Below, piece by piece: positions 35,500 through 43,733 of a DNA stretch of 64,000 bases. How positions within the stretch are numbered: position 1 is the stretch's first letter; the number at the start of each line of letters is the position of its first letter. Position numbers and translations under genes: made by a program. The notes under the pieces are model-generated. The model was not told the origin of the DNA, searched no databases, and saw nothing but the letters and a program-made list of their open reading frames with translations. The DNA comes from UMGS1649 sp045534225 (GTDB lineage: Bacteria > Bacillota > Clostridia > TANB77 > CAG-465), in assembly GCA_045534225.1 (NCBI GenBank), contig JAZSJJ010000001.1, positions 62,001-126,000 on the forward strand, given 5' to 3'.

Positions 35500-36633
35500 T
35501 TATATAAACTCTTGCCATACTATATTGGCTAAATCTTCGCCTTTATATGTAAGTCTTATTCCTACATCATCTTTTTCTAGAAGTCCTTCTTCAACTAATT
35601 TATCTATTTGTACTTTATACATATCTAATACATCTTTCTTAAACTTTAGTTTAAACTCATTAAAATTTAGTCCTTCTTTAAGTCTAAGTCTAAGAATTAT
35701 ATATTCTTTCATAGTATCTAGCAAGTCCATTTCTTCTATATCTTGTTTTACACTTATACCTTGTTTCATATATTGTATATACTTAGCCATATCTGGTATA
35801 TTTGTATATCTAGTACTATTTATGAAGCTGGATGCAGCCGCACCTAATCCTAAATACTCTTGCTGATTCCAATATCCAGTATTATGCTTAGATTCATATT
35901 TAGGTTTAGCATAATTAGATATTTCGTATCTATTGAAGCCTTTTTCTTCTAACATTTTATCTAAAGTGTATTTCATTTCTCTTTCAGCGTTTTCATCTGG
36001 CAATGTTAAAAAACCACTGTTAAGTAGAAAGTCTAGTTTTGTTCCTTCATGTACTTCTAAGCTATATGCAGATATATGTTTAATCTTATCTAGACTAAGA
36101 ATGTATTCTACGGTCTTCTTAAAGTCTTCTAATGTTTCATCTGGAAGACCAATTATTACATCTGTAGAAATATTACTAAATCCAGCTTCTATAGCATCCA
36201 TATATGCTTTTTCAAACATTTCTTTAGTTGCAATACGACCTATTTTCTTTAACATATCGTTATTTGCAGATTGCAAACCTAAACTTAATCTATTTACTCC
36301 TGCTTCTAGATATGCAGTAAGCTTTTCTTTAGTTAAGCTTTCTGGATTCGCTTCTATTGTTATTTCTTCTATACTGTTATTAAATAACCTTATTATATCT
36401 AATATTTTAGCTATATGTTTTGCGTCTATTAAAGAGGGAGTTCCACCACCAAAATATACAGTAGTTATATTTCTTTCTTGTAATAATTCTGAGTTGGCTA
36501 AAAGTTCCATACATATTGTATCTATGTATTCTTCTATGTTGCTATTTGTACATTCTGGTTTAGAATAAAAGTCGCAATAGAAACATTTAGATTTGCAAAA
36601 TGGTATATGTATATATATTCCTAAGTCTTTCAT
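35500..36633 (-). CDS. hemW: radical SAM heme chaperone HemW (formerly HemN-like)
   Basis: 377 aa. IPFCKSKCFYC gives the radical SAM triad Cys13, Cys17, Cys20, followed by the GGGTPSL segment and VDVIIGLPDET-like SAM-binding sequence and a C-terminal winged HemN_C region. HemW delivers heme to membrane proteins and lacks the extra residues of true coproporphyrinogen dehydrogenase. The start overlaps the end of whiA by four bases (ATGA), behind GGAGGAAGA. Confidence 0.92.
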   Translation of the reverse strand: MKDLGIYIHIPFCKSKCFYCDFYSKPECTNSNIEEYIDTICMELLANSELLQERNITTVYFGGGTPSLIDAKHIAKILDIIRLFNNSIEEITIEANPESLTKEKLTAYLEAGVNRLSLGLQSANNDMLKKIGRIATKEMFEKAYMDAIEAGFSNISTDVIIGLPDETLEDFKKTVEYILSLDKIKHISAYSLEVHEGTKLDFLLNSGFLTLPDENAEREMKYTLDKMLEEKGFNRYEISNYAKPKYESKHNTGYWNQQEYLGLGAAASSFINSTRYTNIPDMAKYIQYMKQGISVKQDIEEMDLLDTMKEYIILRLRLKEGLNFNEFKLKFKKDVLDMYKVQIDKLVEEGLLEKDDVGIRLTYKGEDLANIVWQEFI

Positions 36634-37328
36634 TCTTCCTCCGCTATTTTTACTATCTTATTTAATCTATGATATACACCAGATTTACTTATTTCATACG
36701 AGCATTTAGCTGCAAGTTCTTCTAGAGATGCTGCAGGATCATCTTCTCTAAGTTCAGCTATTTCTCTTAGTTTAGCATTTAGAGTATCAAATCTGCCGTC
36801 TGCTTTTAATTTGTTTATTGCTTCTATATGCTTGTATGAAGCTTTGGCTATTTTATTTAAATTAGCTGTCTCACAGTTTACTGTACGATTTATATCATTT
36901 TTAATGCTTTTGTTTATACGAACATCCTCAAACTTAAAGACTGCTTTATTCGCTTCAAATATTCTAAGCATAGTAGCAATTTGTTCCGATTCTTTTATAT
37001 ATACCACATAATCTTGATTTCTTTTAATTGTCTTAGGTAAAAGGCCAAATTCTTCCATTATTTTCATAACATAGTTTGCATGTGTTTTACCTTTTAGGGA
37101 TACTTCAAAATGGTAATCTGATTCTGGGTTCACTAAACAACCACTACCTAAAAACACTCCTTTTAGGAATGCTTTTTTGCAGCAGGATTTAGTTATTAGC
37201 TTCTTTAATTCTGTTACAGTTATATCTTTAGATTCCGTAATTAACTCACCATATCTTAAAGGTATAACACAACATTTTTTGTTCTTAGTTTCTAGTATTT
37301 CGTTTTTTATTTCTTCTGAAAACGACAT
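36630..37328 (-). CDS. whiA: WhiA-type DNA-binding protein, shortened
   Basis: 232 aa. Begins MSFSEEIKNEIL and has the homing-endonuclease-like KKAFLKGVFLGSGCLVNPESDYHFEV and the C-terminal helix-turn-helix region (NCETANLNKIAKAS, then SLEELAAKCSYEISKSGVYHRLNKI). Usual WhiA proteins are about 300-320 aa. Here much of the first endonuclease-like half is missing: only about 45 residues separate the start from the KKAFLKG motif. WhiA affects cell division and chromosome segregation in Bacillota. It overlaps prmC by 22 bases and hemW by four. It lacks its usual neighbours rapZ and yvcK. Confidence 0.88.
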   Translation of the reverse strand: MSFSEEIKNEILETKNKKCCVIPLRYGELITESKDITVTELKKLITKSCCKKAFLKGVFLGSGCLVNPESDYHFEVSLKGKTHANYVMKIMEEFGLLPKTIKRNQDYVVYIKESEQIATMLRIFEANKAVFKFEDVRINKSIKNDINRTVNCETANLNKIAKASYKHIEAINKLKADGRFDTLNAKLREIAELREDDPAASLEELAAKCSYEISKSGVYHRLNKIVKIAEEE

Positions 37329-38179
37329 TTTACCACCCTATCTTTTGAATTAATATCTTTAATTATCTTAATATCTGTATATTCTTTATGTTCCTTAATG
37401 ATGTTTACAACATCTTCACCCTGAAGGTGTCCTATTTCTACAAGAATACTTCCACCATCATTTAAGAAGTTTTTAGCTTCGTTATATATAACTCTATATG
37501 GTTCTAAACCGTCTTTTCCGCCTCTTAATGCTAGTTCTGGTTCTTGTTTTACAAAGTCTGAAATTTCATTCATTTCATCATCTGTTAAGTACGGCGGATT
37601 TGACGTTATTATATCATACTTGTTTGTAGTTTTGTATAGTGATTCAAACATATCTGATTTAATTACTTCGCATTTGTCTTTTACATCATTTATATCTATA
37701 TTTTTAGTAGCTACTCTAATCGCTACGTCCGAAATATCTATTAGCGTTGCACTTTCAATATTTGAATTCTTCATTACGGATATTGCAACACATCCTGTGC
37801 CCGTACAAAGGTCTAGAAGGCTTAAATAACCGTTTTCTTTTATACAGTTAATACTTTCTTCTATTAATGTTTCAGTGTCTTGTCTTGGTATTAAAACACC
37901 GTCTTCTATATAGTATTCCTCGTTATATATATATGCTTTATGTGTTAGATACTGTGGTGGCATTTTATCCACAGCTATTTTTTCCATCATTCGATCTAAT
38001 ACTTGTATGTCTTCATCTGTTATTTCTACCATATTAAGCTTTATATCTGATAATTTTACACATTTTATCTCAGCAAGTAATAAAACAACAAGTTCCCTAG
38101 GGGTACTTGTTATATCTAGGGAATCTATATTGTACTTATTTATATATTCTTCTGTTAGTTTATTTAATATATTACTCAT
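37307..38179 (-). CDS. prmC: peptide chain release factor glutamine N5-methyltransferase
   Basis: 290 aa. It methylates the Gln of the GGQ motif in release factors 1 and 2. An N-terminal helical domain with IPRQDTETLIE leads to the SAM-binding site LLDLCTGTGCVAI (about 121-133) and the catalytic NPPY at 194-197. AAAGGAAAGAA precedes the ATG, which overlaps the end of the HAD gene by eight bases. The usual partner prfA is not here. Confidence 0.94.
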   Translation of the reverse strand: MSNILNKLTEEYINKYNIDSLDITSTPRELVVLLLAEIKCVKLSDIKLNMVEITDEDIQVLDRMMEKIAVDKMPPQYLTHKAYIYNEEYYIEDGVLIPRQDTETLIEESINCIKENGYLSLLDLCTGTGCVAISVMKNSNIESATLIDISDVAIRVATKNIDINDVKDKCEVIKSDMFESLYKTTNKYDIITSNPPYLTDDEMNEISDFVKQEPELALRGGKDGLEPYRVIYNEAKNFLNDGGSILVEIGHLQGEDVVNIIKEHKEYTDIKIIKDINSKDRVVKCRFQKK

Positions 38180-38972
38180 TATTTCTTTCCTTTATATTAT
38201 CTAAAACTTTCTTTATTTCTATATCTAGGTTACTTCCTTCTTCGTAATTTGCAGGTACCGTTAAATTAACACGTCCGTCCGCAAACAACTTAGTAGAAAG
38301 TCTATCACTATCTTTATGTACAGCCACTGCTACTCCGCCGTTATCCTTTACAAGTTTCATGCATGGTACATCTGTAAGGCCATCGCCGAAGTATACCATA
38401 TTGTTAAATGGAATTGCTTTCTTATCTTCTTCCATTTTATCGTTTATTGCTTCATCATACACCTCAAATATGCCTTTGTTTATTCTATATAAAAATTGTG
38501 TCTTGTTAGTATAGTTTACGCATACTGCAGGCCATTTTGCGATATCGTCTATGTTGTATAAAAAGCTACAAGCATATATTCTTTCAAACTTATCTTTTAT
38601 ACTTGTTCCTTCAATCATTTCCTTTATACCAGATGATACTATATAATGGTGTATATTAAGGCCTAATGCAGCACCATAGTTGTTTATTCTATCAAACCAG
38701 TCTTCTACACCCGGATAAAAAGTAACGCTTTTTCCATACTCTACAAACGCACTTTTCTTAACAGATATATTCTTTTCTTCTGCTTTCTTTAGCATTAAAT
38801 ACATATATGCTAGAACGCCTTCCATATTGTTTTTAATTTTAAGTTCATTTGCTTCTTCCCAAAACTCTTTAGATGTCATTTTAAGAGCTGGTATAAAGTT
38901 ATATTCTTGTATATTGCCATGAGCTAATGTTCCGTCAAAGTCATATATAAATGCTACATTATTGTTTTTCAT
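38172..38972 (-). CDS. HAD-family phosphatase
   Basis: 266 aa. HAD motif I is YDFDGTLA (near residues 10-17), motif II is in IVSSG, and motif IV is FGDGLTDVPCM. The cap region is helical with an FWEEANEL segment. The substrate is not predictable. AGGAGGATAT precedes the ATG. It is the first gene of the HAD-prmC-whiA-hemW-polA run. I see no own promoter, so some transcription may read through from rpmE. Confidence 0.85.
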   Translation of the reverse strand: MKNNNVAFIYDFDGTLAHGNIQEYNFIPALKMTSKEFWEEANELKIKNNMEGVLAYMYLMLKKAEEKNISVKKSAFVEYGKSVTFYPGVEDWFDRINNYGAALGLNIHHYIVSSGIKEMIEGTSIKDKFERIYACSFLYNIDDIAKWPAVCVNYTNKTQFLYRINKGIFEVYDEAINDKMEEDKKAIPFNNMVYFGDGLTDVPCMKLVKDNGGVAVAVHKDSDRLSTKLFADGRVNLTVPANYEEGSNLDIEIKKVLDNIKERNNE

Positions 38973-39001
38973 ATATCCTCCTTATTTTGAGTAAAATAAA
39001 A

Positions 39002-39020
39002 GTGCTACATTATGCAGCAC
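39002..39020 (-). terminator. terminator of rpmE
   Basis: On the minus strand, GTGCTGCA and TGTAGCAC pair around a 3-base loop, then TTTTATTTTA. Confidence 0.65.
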
Positions 39021-39027
39021 CGTTATA

Positions 39028-39231
39028 TTACTTATTTGTTCCGTATTTTTCCATGAATTTTGCGGCTCTACCTTTAGAAGAAACTGCTTGTTTTAATCCA
39101 GTAAAGAATGGATGACATGCGCTACAAGTATCAGTCTTCATATCTTTCTTAGTTGAACCTACTTCAATTACGTTACCGCAAGCGCAAGTAATTGTTGTTT
39201 TTTCATATTTTGGTTGTATTTCGCTTTTCAT
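39028..39231 (-). CDS. rpmE: 50S ribosomal protein L31, zinc-binding type
   Basis: 67 aa. The four zinc ligands are present (Cys16, Cys18, Cys36, Cys39), along with the CSACHPFFTG core and the basic C-terminal helix. L31 bridges the ribosomal subunits. The zinc-containing form is the one replaced under zinc limitation when a C-minus copy exists; no such copy is in this window. AAGGAGGGAC precedes the ATG. Confidence 0.97.
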   Translation of the reverse strand: MKSEIQPKYEKTTITCACGNVIEVGSTKKDMKTDTCSACHPFFTGLKQAVSSKGRAAKFMEKYGTNK

Positions 39232-39274
39232 TATTTGTCCCTCCTTATTAATAAGATTCGCTTTTACCTAATAT

Positions 39275-39303
39275 ATTCTAACATAAGTTTATTTAAATTA
39301 CAA
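39275..39303 (-). promoter_or_regulatory. promoter of rpmE
   Basis: On the minus strand, TTGTAA (39303-39298), a 17-base spacer, then TAGAAT (39280-39275). Confidence 0.6.
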
Positions 39304-39344
39304 CTTTTTTATGATATTTATGCAAATATTTTTTTATTAAGAGA

Positions 39345-39734
39345 TTACTTAATCCAAGCTCCTAACATCCACTTATTAAATAGCTTAAATTCACCGCTTA
39401 CTATATTGTTGTTTGATATAGCTTCTGTTGAGTTTTGATATTCCTCAAATTTTTTGTCATACTTATATGAAACTGTATAGCCAATTCCGGAATATATAAC
39501 AGTGTCATCTGTATATGTCTCTCCAGTTATTTTGCCAGGTAATACACCTAAATTTTTATTAAATCTAACAAGCTCCATGATTATAAAAAGAATAAATGCA
39601 ACTAATAATATAACTGCTATTTTTATTGTTGCTTTTAAGAATCTTTTTGTTTCCTTTTTTATTGCCTCTTTTTTAGCTATTTTCATGTCTCTTTCTATTG
39701 CTTTTCTTGTTCTTACGTTCATTTTACCTTCCAT
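39345..39734 (-). CDS. single-pass membrane protein, orphan
   Basis: 129 aa. A basic, Lys/Glu-rich helical start (about residues 6-32, possibly a coiled coil) and one membrane helix (about 36-56) precede a small outer domain of about 70 residues with several Tyr (GYTVSYKYDKKFEEY). No family recognised. GAGGGA lies before the ATG, and a promoter TTGCAA-16-TATAAT is present (39783-39756). A second in-frame ATG at 39722 is possible. Confidence 0.7.
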   Translation of the reverse strand: MEGKMNVRTRKAIERDMKIAKKEAIKKETKRFLKATIKIAVILLVAFILFIIMELVRFNKNLGVLPGKITGETYTDDTVIYSGIGYTVSYKYDKKFEEYQNSTEAISNNNIVSGEFKLFNKWMLGAWIK

Positions 39735-39755
39735 ATATTATCCCTCGATATGTGT

Positions 39756-39783
39756 ATTATATCACATTAAGAATATATTGCAA
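39756..39783 (-). promoter_or_regulatory. promoter of the 39345-39734 gene
   Basis: On the minus strand, TTGCAA (39783-39778), a 16-base spacer, then TATAAT (39761-39756). Confidence 0.65.
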
Positions 39784-39796
39784 GAAATCTAATAGA

Positions 39797-40123
39797 TTAA
39801 ACCGCATAAATTAAGCTTACTGTTTCGTTTACTTCAAGGCTATTATTTTTCATGCGACCATCTAAAAAATACAACATATGTATTTCGTCACCATCAATTT
39901 TATATATTATTGCAAATTTGTTTTTTATAACAAACCTTCTAACATTTTTGTTTGAATTATACTTAGGAGCCAAGTATGGAAATTTAGAAATTATATTAAT
40001 AACTGCTTTTAGCTCATCTATAATAGTTTTTACATAACTTTCACTATATAAATAATAATATTCTAACCTGTTATAAAACATATTTTTAAAGTCATGAGTT
40101 AAAATTATTTTGAATTTATTCAT
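39797..40123 (-). CDS. RelE/ParE-superfamily toxin
   Basis: 108 aa. The fold pattern fits RelE/ParE proteins: a beta strand (FKIILTHDFKNMF), two helices (YVKTIIDELKAVINIISKFPYLAP), then strands with RRFVIKNKFAIIYKIDGDEIHMLYFLDGR. RelE types cleave mRNA in the ribosome and ParE types poison gyrase; which applies is not clear. The start overlaps the stop of the preceding gene by one base (TAATG), typical of a toxin behind its antitoxin. Confidence 0.85.
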   Translation of the reverse strand: MNKFKIILTHDFKNMFYNRLEYYYLYSESYVKTIIDELKAVINIISKFPYLAPKYNSNKNVRRFVIKNKFAIIYKIDGDEIHMLYFLDGRMKNNSLEVNETVSLIYAV

Positions 40124-40326
40124 TAACGTGCCTCCTTTTTTATAAAAATTTGCTCTAATTCTGCAATTGCAACATCAGCAGGTATTCCTTTCCCATCACG
40201 TATTTGTTTTTCCCCATTTCGTATAACTTCAATCATTTTATCGATATCTGTATATGGCATTGTTCCTTGCATCATATCGTTTAATAAACGTTCTTTTAAA
40301 TCCTCATAATCAATTTTATTGTCCAT
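40123..40326 (-). CDS. antitoxin of the RelE/ParE-type pair
   Basis: 67 aa, acidic and helical (YEDLKERLLNDMMQG, then IDKMIEVIRNGEKQI), with no clear DNA-binding family assigned. The start ATG 40326 follows an AAGGGGGG site. A longer reading from 40371 would include the promoter -10 box and is rejected. Position directly before the toxin and the palindromic operator in its promoter support an autoregulated antitoxin. Confidence 0.75.
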   Translation of the reverse strand: MDNKIDYEDLKERLLNDMMQGTMPYTDIDKMIEVIRNGEKQIRDGKGIPADVAIAELEQIFIKKEAR

Positions 40327-40356
40327 AATATTTTCGCCCCCCTTTTCAACACTGCA

Positions 40357-40385
40357 AGTATACCAAATCACACAGTGATTGTCAA
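40357..40385 (-). promoter_or_regulatory. toxin-antitoxin promoter with palindromic operator
   Basis: On the minus strand, a perfect TTGACA (40385-40380), a 17-base spacer, then TATACT (40362-40357). The perfect inverted repeat AATCAC-ACA-GTGATT (40366-40380) fills the spacer and fits an operator for autorepression by the antitoxin complex. Confidence 0.75.
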
Positions 40386-40393
40386 TCGTTTTT

Positions 40394-40407
40394 GAAAACG
40401 TTTGTTC
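40394..40407 (-). promoter_or_regulatory. LexA-like box upstream of the toxin-antitoxin promoter
   Basis: On the minus strand, GAACAAACGTTTTC. It matches GAAC-N4-GTT-T, one base off the core GAAC-N4-GTTC, and most of the longer Gram-positive SOS consensus. It lies about nine bases before the -35 box. Confidence 0.45.
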
Positions 40408-40426
40408 TTTTTGCTAAAAATATATT

Positions 40427-40460
40427 ACGGTACCTTTATATATAAATATATCGGTACCGT
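40427..40460 (-). terminator. possible terminator of the ABC exporter operon
   Basis: ACGGTACC and GGTACCGT form an 8-bp stem around an 18-base AT-rich loop. The minus strand continues AATATATTTTT. Confidence 0.5.
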
Positions 40461-40483
40461 TTTATCATTTAATTATTAAATTT

Positions 40484-41245
40484 CTATGATCCTGTACTCT
40501 TGTATTTCTTCATTCCGGCATTAAATGTTAAACATGCTGGAATTAGTGTTATTAGACTTAGTATTGGTAGTAGTATGTACCACCATCTGTCCGATGAGCC
40601 AGTTATATATAGCATTGGATAGTATGATGTAAGTCCTATTGGAACTATATATGTAAAGAATGTTTTTACTATTTTGTTATATATTCCTATAGGATATTGA
40701 GCGAAGTCTCTTGTTCCATATATGAATATGTTTATTACTTCAAGTCCCTCTATTGTTACAAAACACATTGCGGCGCTTAGTATTAGAAATGCTCCAAATA
40801 CTATTGTGCTTCCTATCATCATCATAAGTATTACAGGATAATATATTAATTTAATTTTTAGATTTATTAGTGCATATCCTAATATTATTAAAGATATTAC
40901 ACATTTAATTAATTTAGATAGCTCTATCTTATACCCTATTATTTGTAGGTATATATTTTGTGGCCTTACTAGAAGTTGATCTAAATGTCCGTGCTTAATT
41001 ATTTCGGAAAATTTATCAAAACCTCTAAGTATTCCTTCAGCTAAATTCTCTCCAAATTGCACTACTGCAAAGCAAAGTATTACTTGATAAATATTAAATG
41101 ATTTAACAAGTCCAAACTTTGCAAATAGCGAATAGAATACTACGCAGTAGCCAAAAAACGCAGCTATTTGAGCTATTATTAGGAATATAAAGGAGCTTTT
41201 ATATTCCATTTGCGATTTCAAATGCATTGAAATATATTTAAACAT
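40484..41245 (-). CDS. ABC-2 type transporter permease (second subunit)
   Basis: 253 aa with about six membrane segments, of the ABC2_membrane_6 (DUF990-like) type. It shows the QVILCFAVVQFGENLAEGILRGFDKFSEIIKHGHLDQLLVRP region, typical for this exporter group. It pairs with the permease at 41247-42050 to form a heterodimeric pore. AGGAGGTTAAA precedes the ATG, right after the stop of the first permease. The exported substrate is unknown. Confidence 0.85.
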   Translation of the reverse strand: MFKYISMHLKSQMEYKSSFIFLIIAQIAAFFGYCVVFYSLFAKFGLVKSFNIYQVILCFAVVQFGENLAEGILRGFDKFSEIIKHGHLDQLLVRPQNIYLQIIGYKIELSKLIKCVISLIILGYALINLKIKLIYYPVILMMMIGSTIVFGAFLILSAAMCFVTIEGLEVINIFIYGTRDFAQYPIGIYNKIVKTFFTYIVPIGLTSYYPMLYITGSSDRWWYILLPILSLITLIPACLTFNAGMKKYKSTGS

Positions 41246-41246
41246 T

Positions 41247-42050
41247 TTAACCTCCTTGTATATATACTTTCTTCATGGCGTACTTTAATATTTTTGCTCC
41301 TATGAATATTAAAGCTACTACCCAGAATATTTGTAATCCTAAATATTTTAATCCATCTGCAACTGGTATATCTCCTGAGTAAATTCTAAATGGGAAATCT
41401 CCTATTAGCCAGAATGGAAAGATTAAGCATATATTTTGTACAATCGTTGGTAATAATGGTAGCGGCAAGCTTGTCCCACTTAATATTTCAGCAAAGTTAT
41501 ATATTACAGTTGCTATTCCCTTATCTTCGTACGTAAAGAACGCTATTGAGTGTATTATTACCATTATAGCAGTCACTATTAATGCTCCTAAGAATAGATT
41601 TAATAGGAACAATAAGAATGCTCCAAACGATATTGGCAAAGACAAATTGTATGGCGCTGGTAAAAATAACGTTACAGCTATTAGAACTCCCGAACGTAAT
41701 GTTACTGCTGCAAGTCTTCCAGCAATACATTTAATAAACCACCATATATATAGGTTATATGGTCTTACAAGTTCATATGCTACGGTGCCATTTTTAATGC
41801 TTTTTGCTATACTCTCATCTCTTATTCTTACAAATACAAGCGTTAGTAGTGCCTGTTGTAGCCATATATACGTTACTAATTTTTCAAAGTCCATTGGAAC
41901 ATTTTGTCCTGTTCCTGCATAAAATGCTTGATAGATAAATATTTGTAGAAAGCCCCAGAAAAATTGAGTACATATTCCAGCTATTGCAGCTGTCTTGTAT
42001 TGGAGTCCTGAAACGAGAGTAGTCTTAAAATAACTTAAATATCCCTTCAT
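41247..42050 (-). CDS. ABC-2 type transporter permease (first subunit)
   Basis: 267 aa with about six membrane segments. It contains FEKLVTYIWLQQALLTL and the conserved cytoplasmic IKNGTVAYELVRPYNLYIWW region shared with the second permease. Its start overlaps the ATPase stop by four bases (ATGA). It belongs to the same exporter. Confidence 0.87.
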   Translation of the reverse strand: MKGYLSYFKTTLVSGLQYKTAAIAGICTQFFWGFLQIFIYQAFYAGTGQNVPMDFEKLVTYIWLQQALLTLVFVRIRDESIAKSIKNGTVAYELVRPYNLYIWWFIKCIAGRLAAVTLRSGVLIAVTLFLPAPYNLSLPISFGAFLLFLLNLFLGALIVTAIMVIIHSIAFFTYEDKGIATVIYNFAEILSGTSLPLPLLPTIVQNICLIFPFWLIGDFPFRIYSGDIPVADGLKYLGLQIFWVVALIFIGAKILKYAMKKVYIQGG

Positions 42051-43024
42051 AACTCATACTCCTTATACATTTCTAGAATAATATTATCTATATTATTTTC
42101 ATGTATGTTTACATCTTCTATTTGACATACTCTACTATATTTTTCTATTATGCTAGATATACTTTCTTTCTTAGTATTTACTTCTATTAATACTTTCTTA
42201 TTATCTTTTTCTAGAATCTTTGATTCTATTTTTGGAGCGGCTTGTAATTTTTTATATATTATTTCTAATTTTTTAGTTGATTGAAATTTGTGTTTGATTT
42301 TTTCTAAGCTTCCATCATACAATAGTTTTCCTTTACCTATTACTACTACTCTTGAGGCTAATTCTTCGATATCTGTCATATCGTGTGTTGTAAGAATTAT
42401 GGTCGTCTTTTTCTCTTTGTTTAGTTCTTTAATAAATTCTCTTAATTGTACTTTTGAAACTGCATCGAGCCCAATTGTCGGCTCATCCAAGAATAAAATA
42501 TCTGGATCATGTAACAGTGCTGCGGCTAATTCGCATCTCATCCTCTGGCCTAAGCTTAATTGTCTAACTGGTACATCTAACAAATCTTGCAGATTTAATT
42601 TTGTGATTAATTGTTGTTTTGTCTTTTGGTATTTCTCTTCAGGTATCTTGTATATTGCTTTTAGTAGTTCAAATGATTCGATAACCGGTATGTCCCACCA
42701 TAATTGAGATTTCTGTCCGAATACAACGCCAATGTTAGCAACATATTCTTTCCTGTTCTTAAATGGATTAATGTTTCCTACTACGCATGTGCCACTATCT
42801 GGTTGCATTATTCCGCATAGCATTTTAATTGTCGTTGATTTACCGGCTCCATTCGGCCCTATAAATCCAAGGATTTCTCCTTTTTCAATACCGAATGATA
42901 TGTTGTCTACTGCTTTAATCGTTCGGTATTTCGGTTTAACAAATGCTTTAATTGCATTTACTAACCCTTTGTCTCTTACCTTGATCTTAAAGTGTTTGGT
43001 AAGATTCTGTACGTTAATATACAT
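42047..43024 (-). CDS. ABC transporter ATP-binding protein
   Basis: 325 aa. Walker A is GPNGAGKST, the signature is LSLGQRMR, and Walker B ILFLDEPT is followed by the D-loop and the switch His (TTHDM). A C-terminal accessory region of about 80 residues follows. The start ATG 43024 sits after AAAGGTAGGTG; a longer reading to 43150 runs through the leader and is rejected. The segment between strands (KAFVKPKYRTIKAVDNISF) is typical for ATPases paired with ABC2_membrane_6 permeases. Confidence 0.93.
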   Translation of the reverse strand: MYINVQNLTKHFKIKVRDKGLVNAIKAFVKPKYRTIKAVDNISFGIEKGEILGFIGPNGAGKSTTIKMLCGIMQPDSGTCVVGNINPFKNRKEYVANIGVVFGQKSQLWWDIPVIESFELLKAIYKIPEEKYQKTKQQLITKLNLQDLLDVPVRQLSLGQRMRCELAAALLHDPDILFLDEPTIGLDAVSKVQLREFIKELNKEKKTTIILTTHDMTDIEELASRVVVIGKGKLLYDGSLEKIKHKFQSTKKLEIIYKKLQAAPKIESKILEKDNKKVLIEVNTKKESISSIIEKYSRVCQIEDVNIHENNIDNIILEMYKEYEL

Positions 43025-43050
43025 AAAAACACCTACCTTTCTACGCGCAA

Positions 43051-43136
43051 AAAAATACATTACCTGAGGTAACTTAAAGATTAAAGATTCTTTGTATTTT
43101 TCCTTTCTTCTTTTTACTCTACTGTAATGTATTTTT
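43051..43136 (-). promoter_or_regulatory. structured leader of the ABC exporter operon, attenuator-like
   Basis: On the minus strand, AAAAATACATTAC (43136-43124) is exactly complementary to GTAATGTATTTTT (43063-43051), with a loop of about 60 bases. The second arm overlaps TTACC-TCA-GGTAA (43072-43060), a competing small hairpin followed by TTTTTTT. Mutually exclusive stems ending in a T-run before the ATPase gene suggest attenuation. No known riboswitch class was recognised. Confidence 0.5.
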
Positions 43137-43152
43137 GTAACGTATGCCACAG

Positions 43153-43181
43153 ACTATATCACAAACAGAATTATTTGTAAA
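43153..43181 (-). promoter_or_regulatory. promoter of the ABC exporter operon
   Basis: On the minus strand, TTTACA (43181-43176), a 17-base spacer, then TATAGT (43158-43153). The resulting leader is about 120 bases. Confidence 0.65.
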
Positions 43182-43266
43182 TAGTTTTTTATAAAATATT
43201 TTAGAAAAATTAAAATATTGTATATTGTCTACTTTTATGTTAATATTTTCATATGAGGTGTATACT

Positions 43267-43689
43267 ATGAAGAAAAATGAAATGTTTAGATATATAATAA
43301 TAGCCGTTCTAATATGTGTGTTAGTATTTATAATTCCATTACTGATGATTAATAGATATCTAAATGTAAATAACACAGGAGCATTAGGCGTTACTTTTAA
43401 GGACTTATACGAATCTAATCTTACTAATGATCAAAAAACAACCCTTACTATATTAAGGAACTCTTGTAATAGCAACTTAATTATTATGAAAAAAGGATTT
43501 CAGCTTATGTTTATATATTTTGTAACATTGATAAGCATGATTTTATTAATTTCAGGTGTATCTTTAATGAAAGAACAGCCTGTTAGATTCAAAGTTTATT
43601 TATGCTTGTTTTTTGCATTGATAATCGGTGTAATTGTTTTTACTTTACTCTTCCCTTCAATGTTACAATCAACATTTAAACTTTATTAA
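43267..43689 (+). CDS. small membrane protein, orphan
   Basis: 140 aa with three predicted membrane helices (about residues 8-29, 82-104 and 112-132) and a soluble loop (NTGALGVTFKDLYESNLTNDQKTTL) between the first and second. No family recognised. ATG 43267 follows GAGGTG. An upstream reading from 43225 lacks a ribosome binding site. It is divergent from the ABC exporter operon. Confidence 0.7.
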   Translation: MKKNEMFRYIIIAVLICVLVFIIPLLMINRYLNVNNTGALGVTFKDLYESNLTNDQKTTLTILRNSCNSNLIIMKKGFQLMFIYFVTLISMILLISGVSLMKEQPVRFKVYLCLFFALIIGVIVFTLLFPSMLQSTFKLY

Positions 43690-43692
43690 TGT

Positions 43693-43731
43693 AAAAAGGA
43701 ACCTTGAATTTCTTCTTGGCTCCTTCTTTTT
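43693..43731 (+). terminator. terminator of the small membrane protein gene
   Basis: AAGGAACC and GGCTCCTT pair with one mismatch across about 14 bases, then CTTTTTTATT. Confidence 0.55.
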
Positions 43732-43733
43732 TA

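Noticed and set aside
35933..36568. Open frame of 211 aa opposite hemW
   Set aside because: Composition is that of a shadow frame; hemW motifs are clear on the other strand.
43119..43376. Minus-strand frame of 85 aa upstream of the ABC exporter
   Set aside because: It runs across the exporter promoter and leader and has no ribosome binding site.
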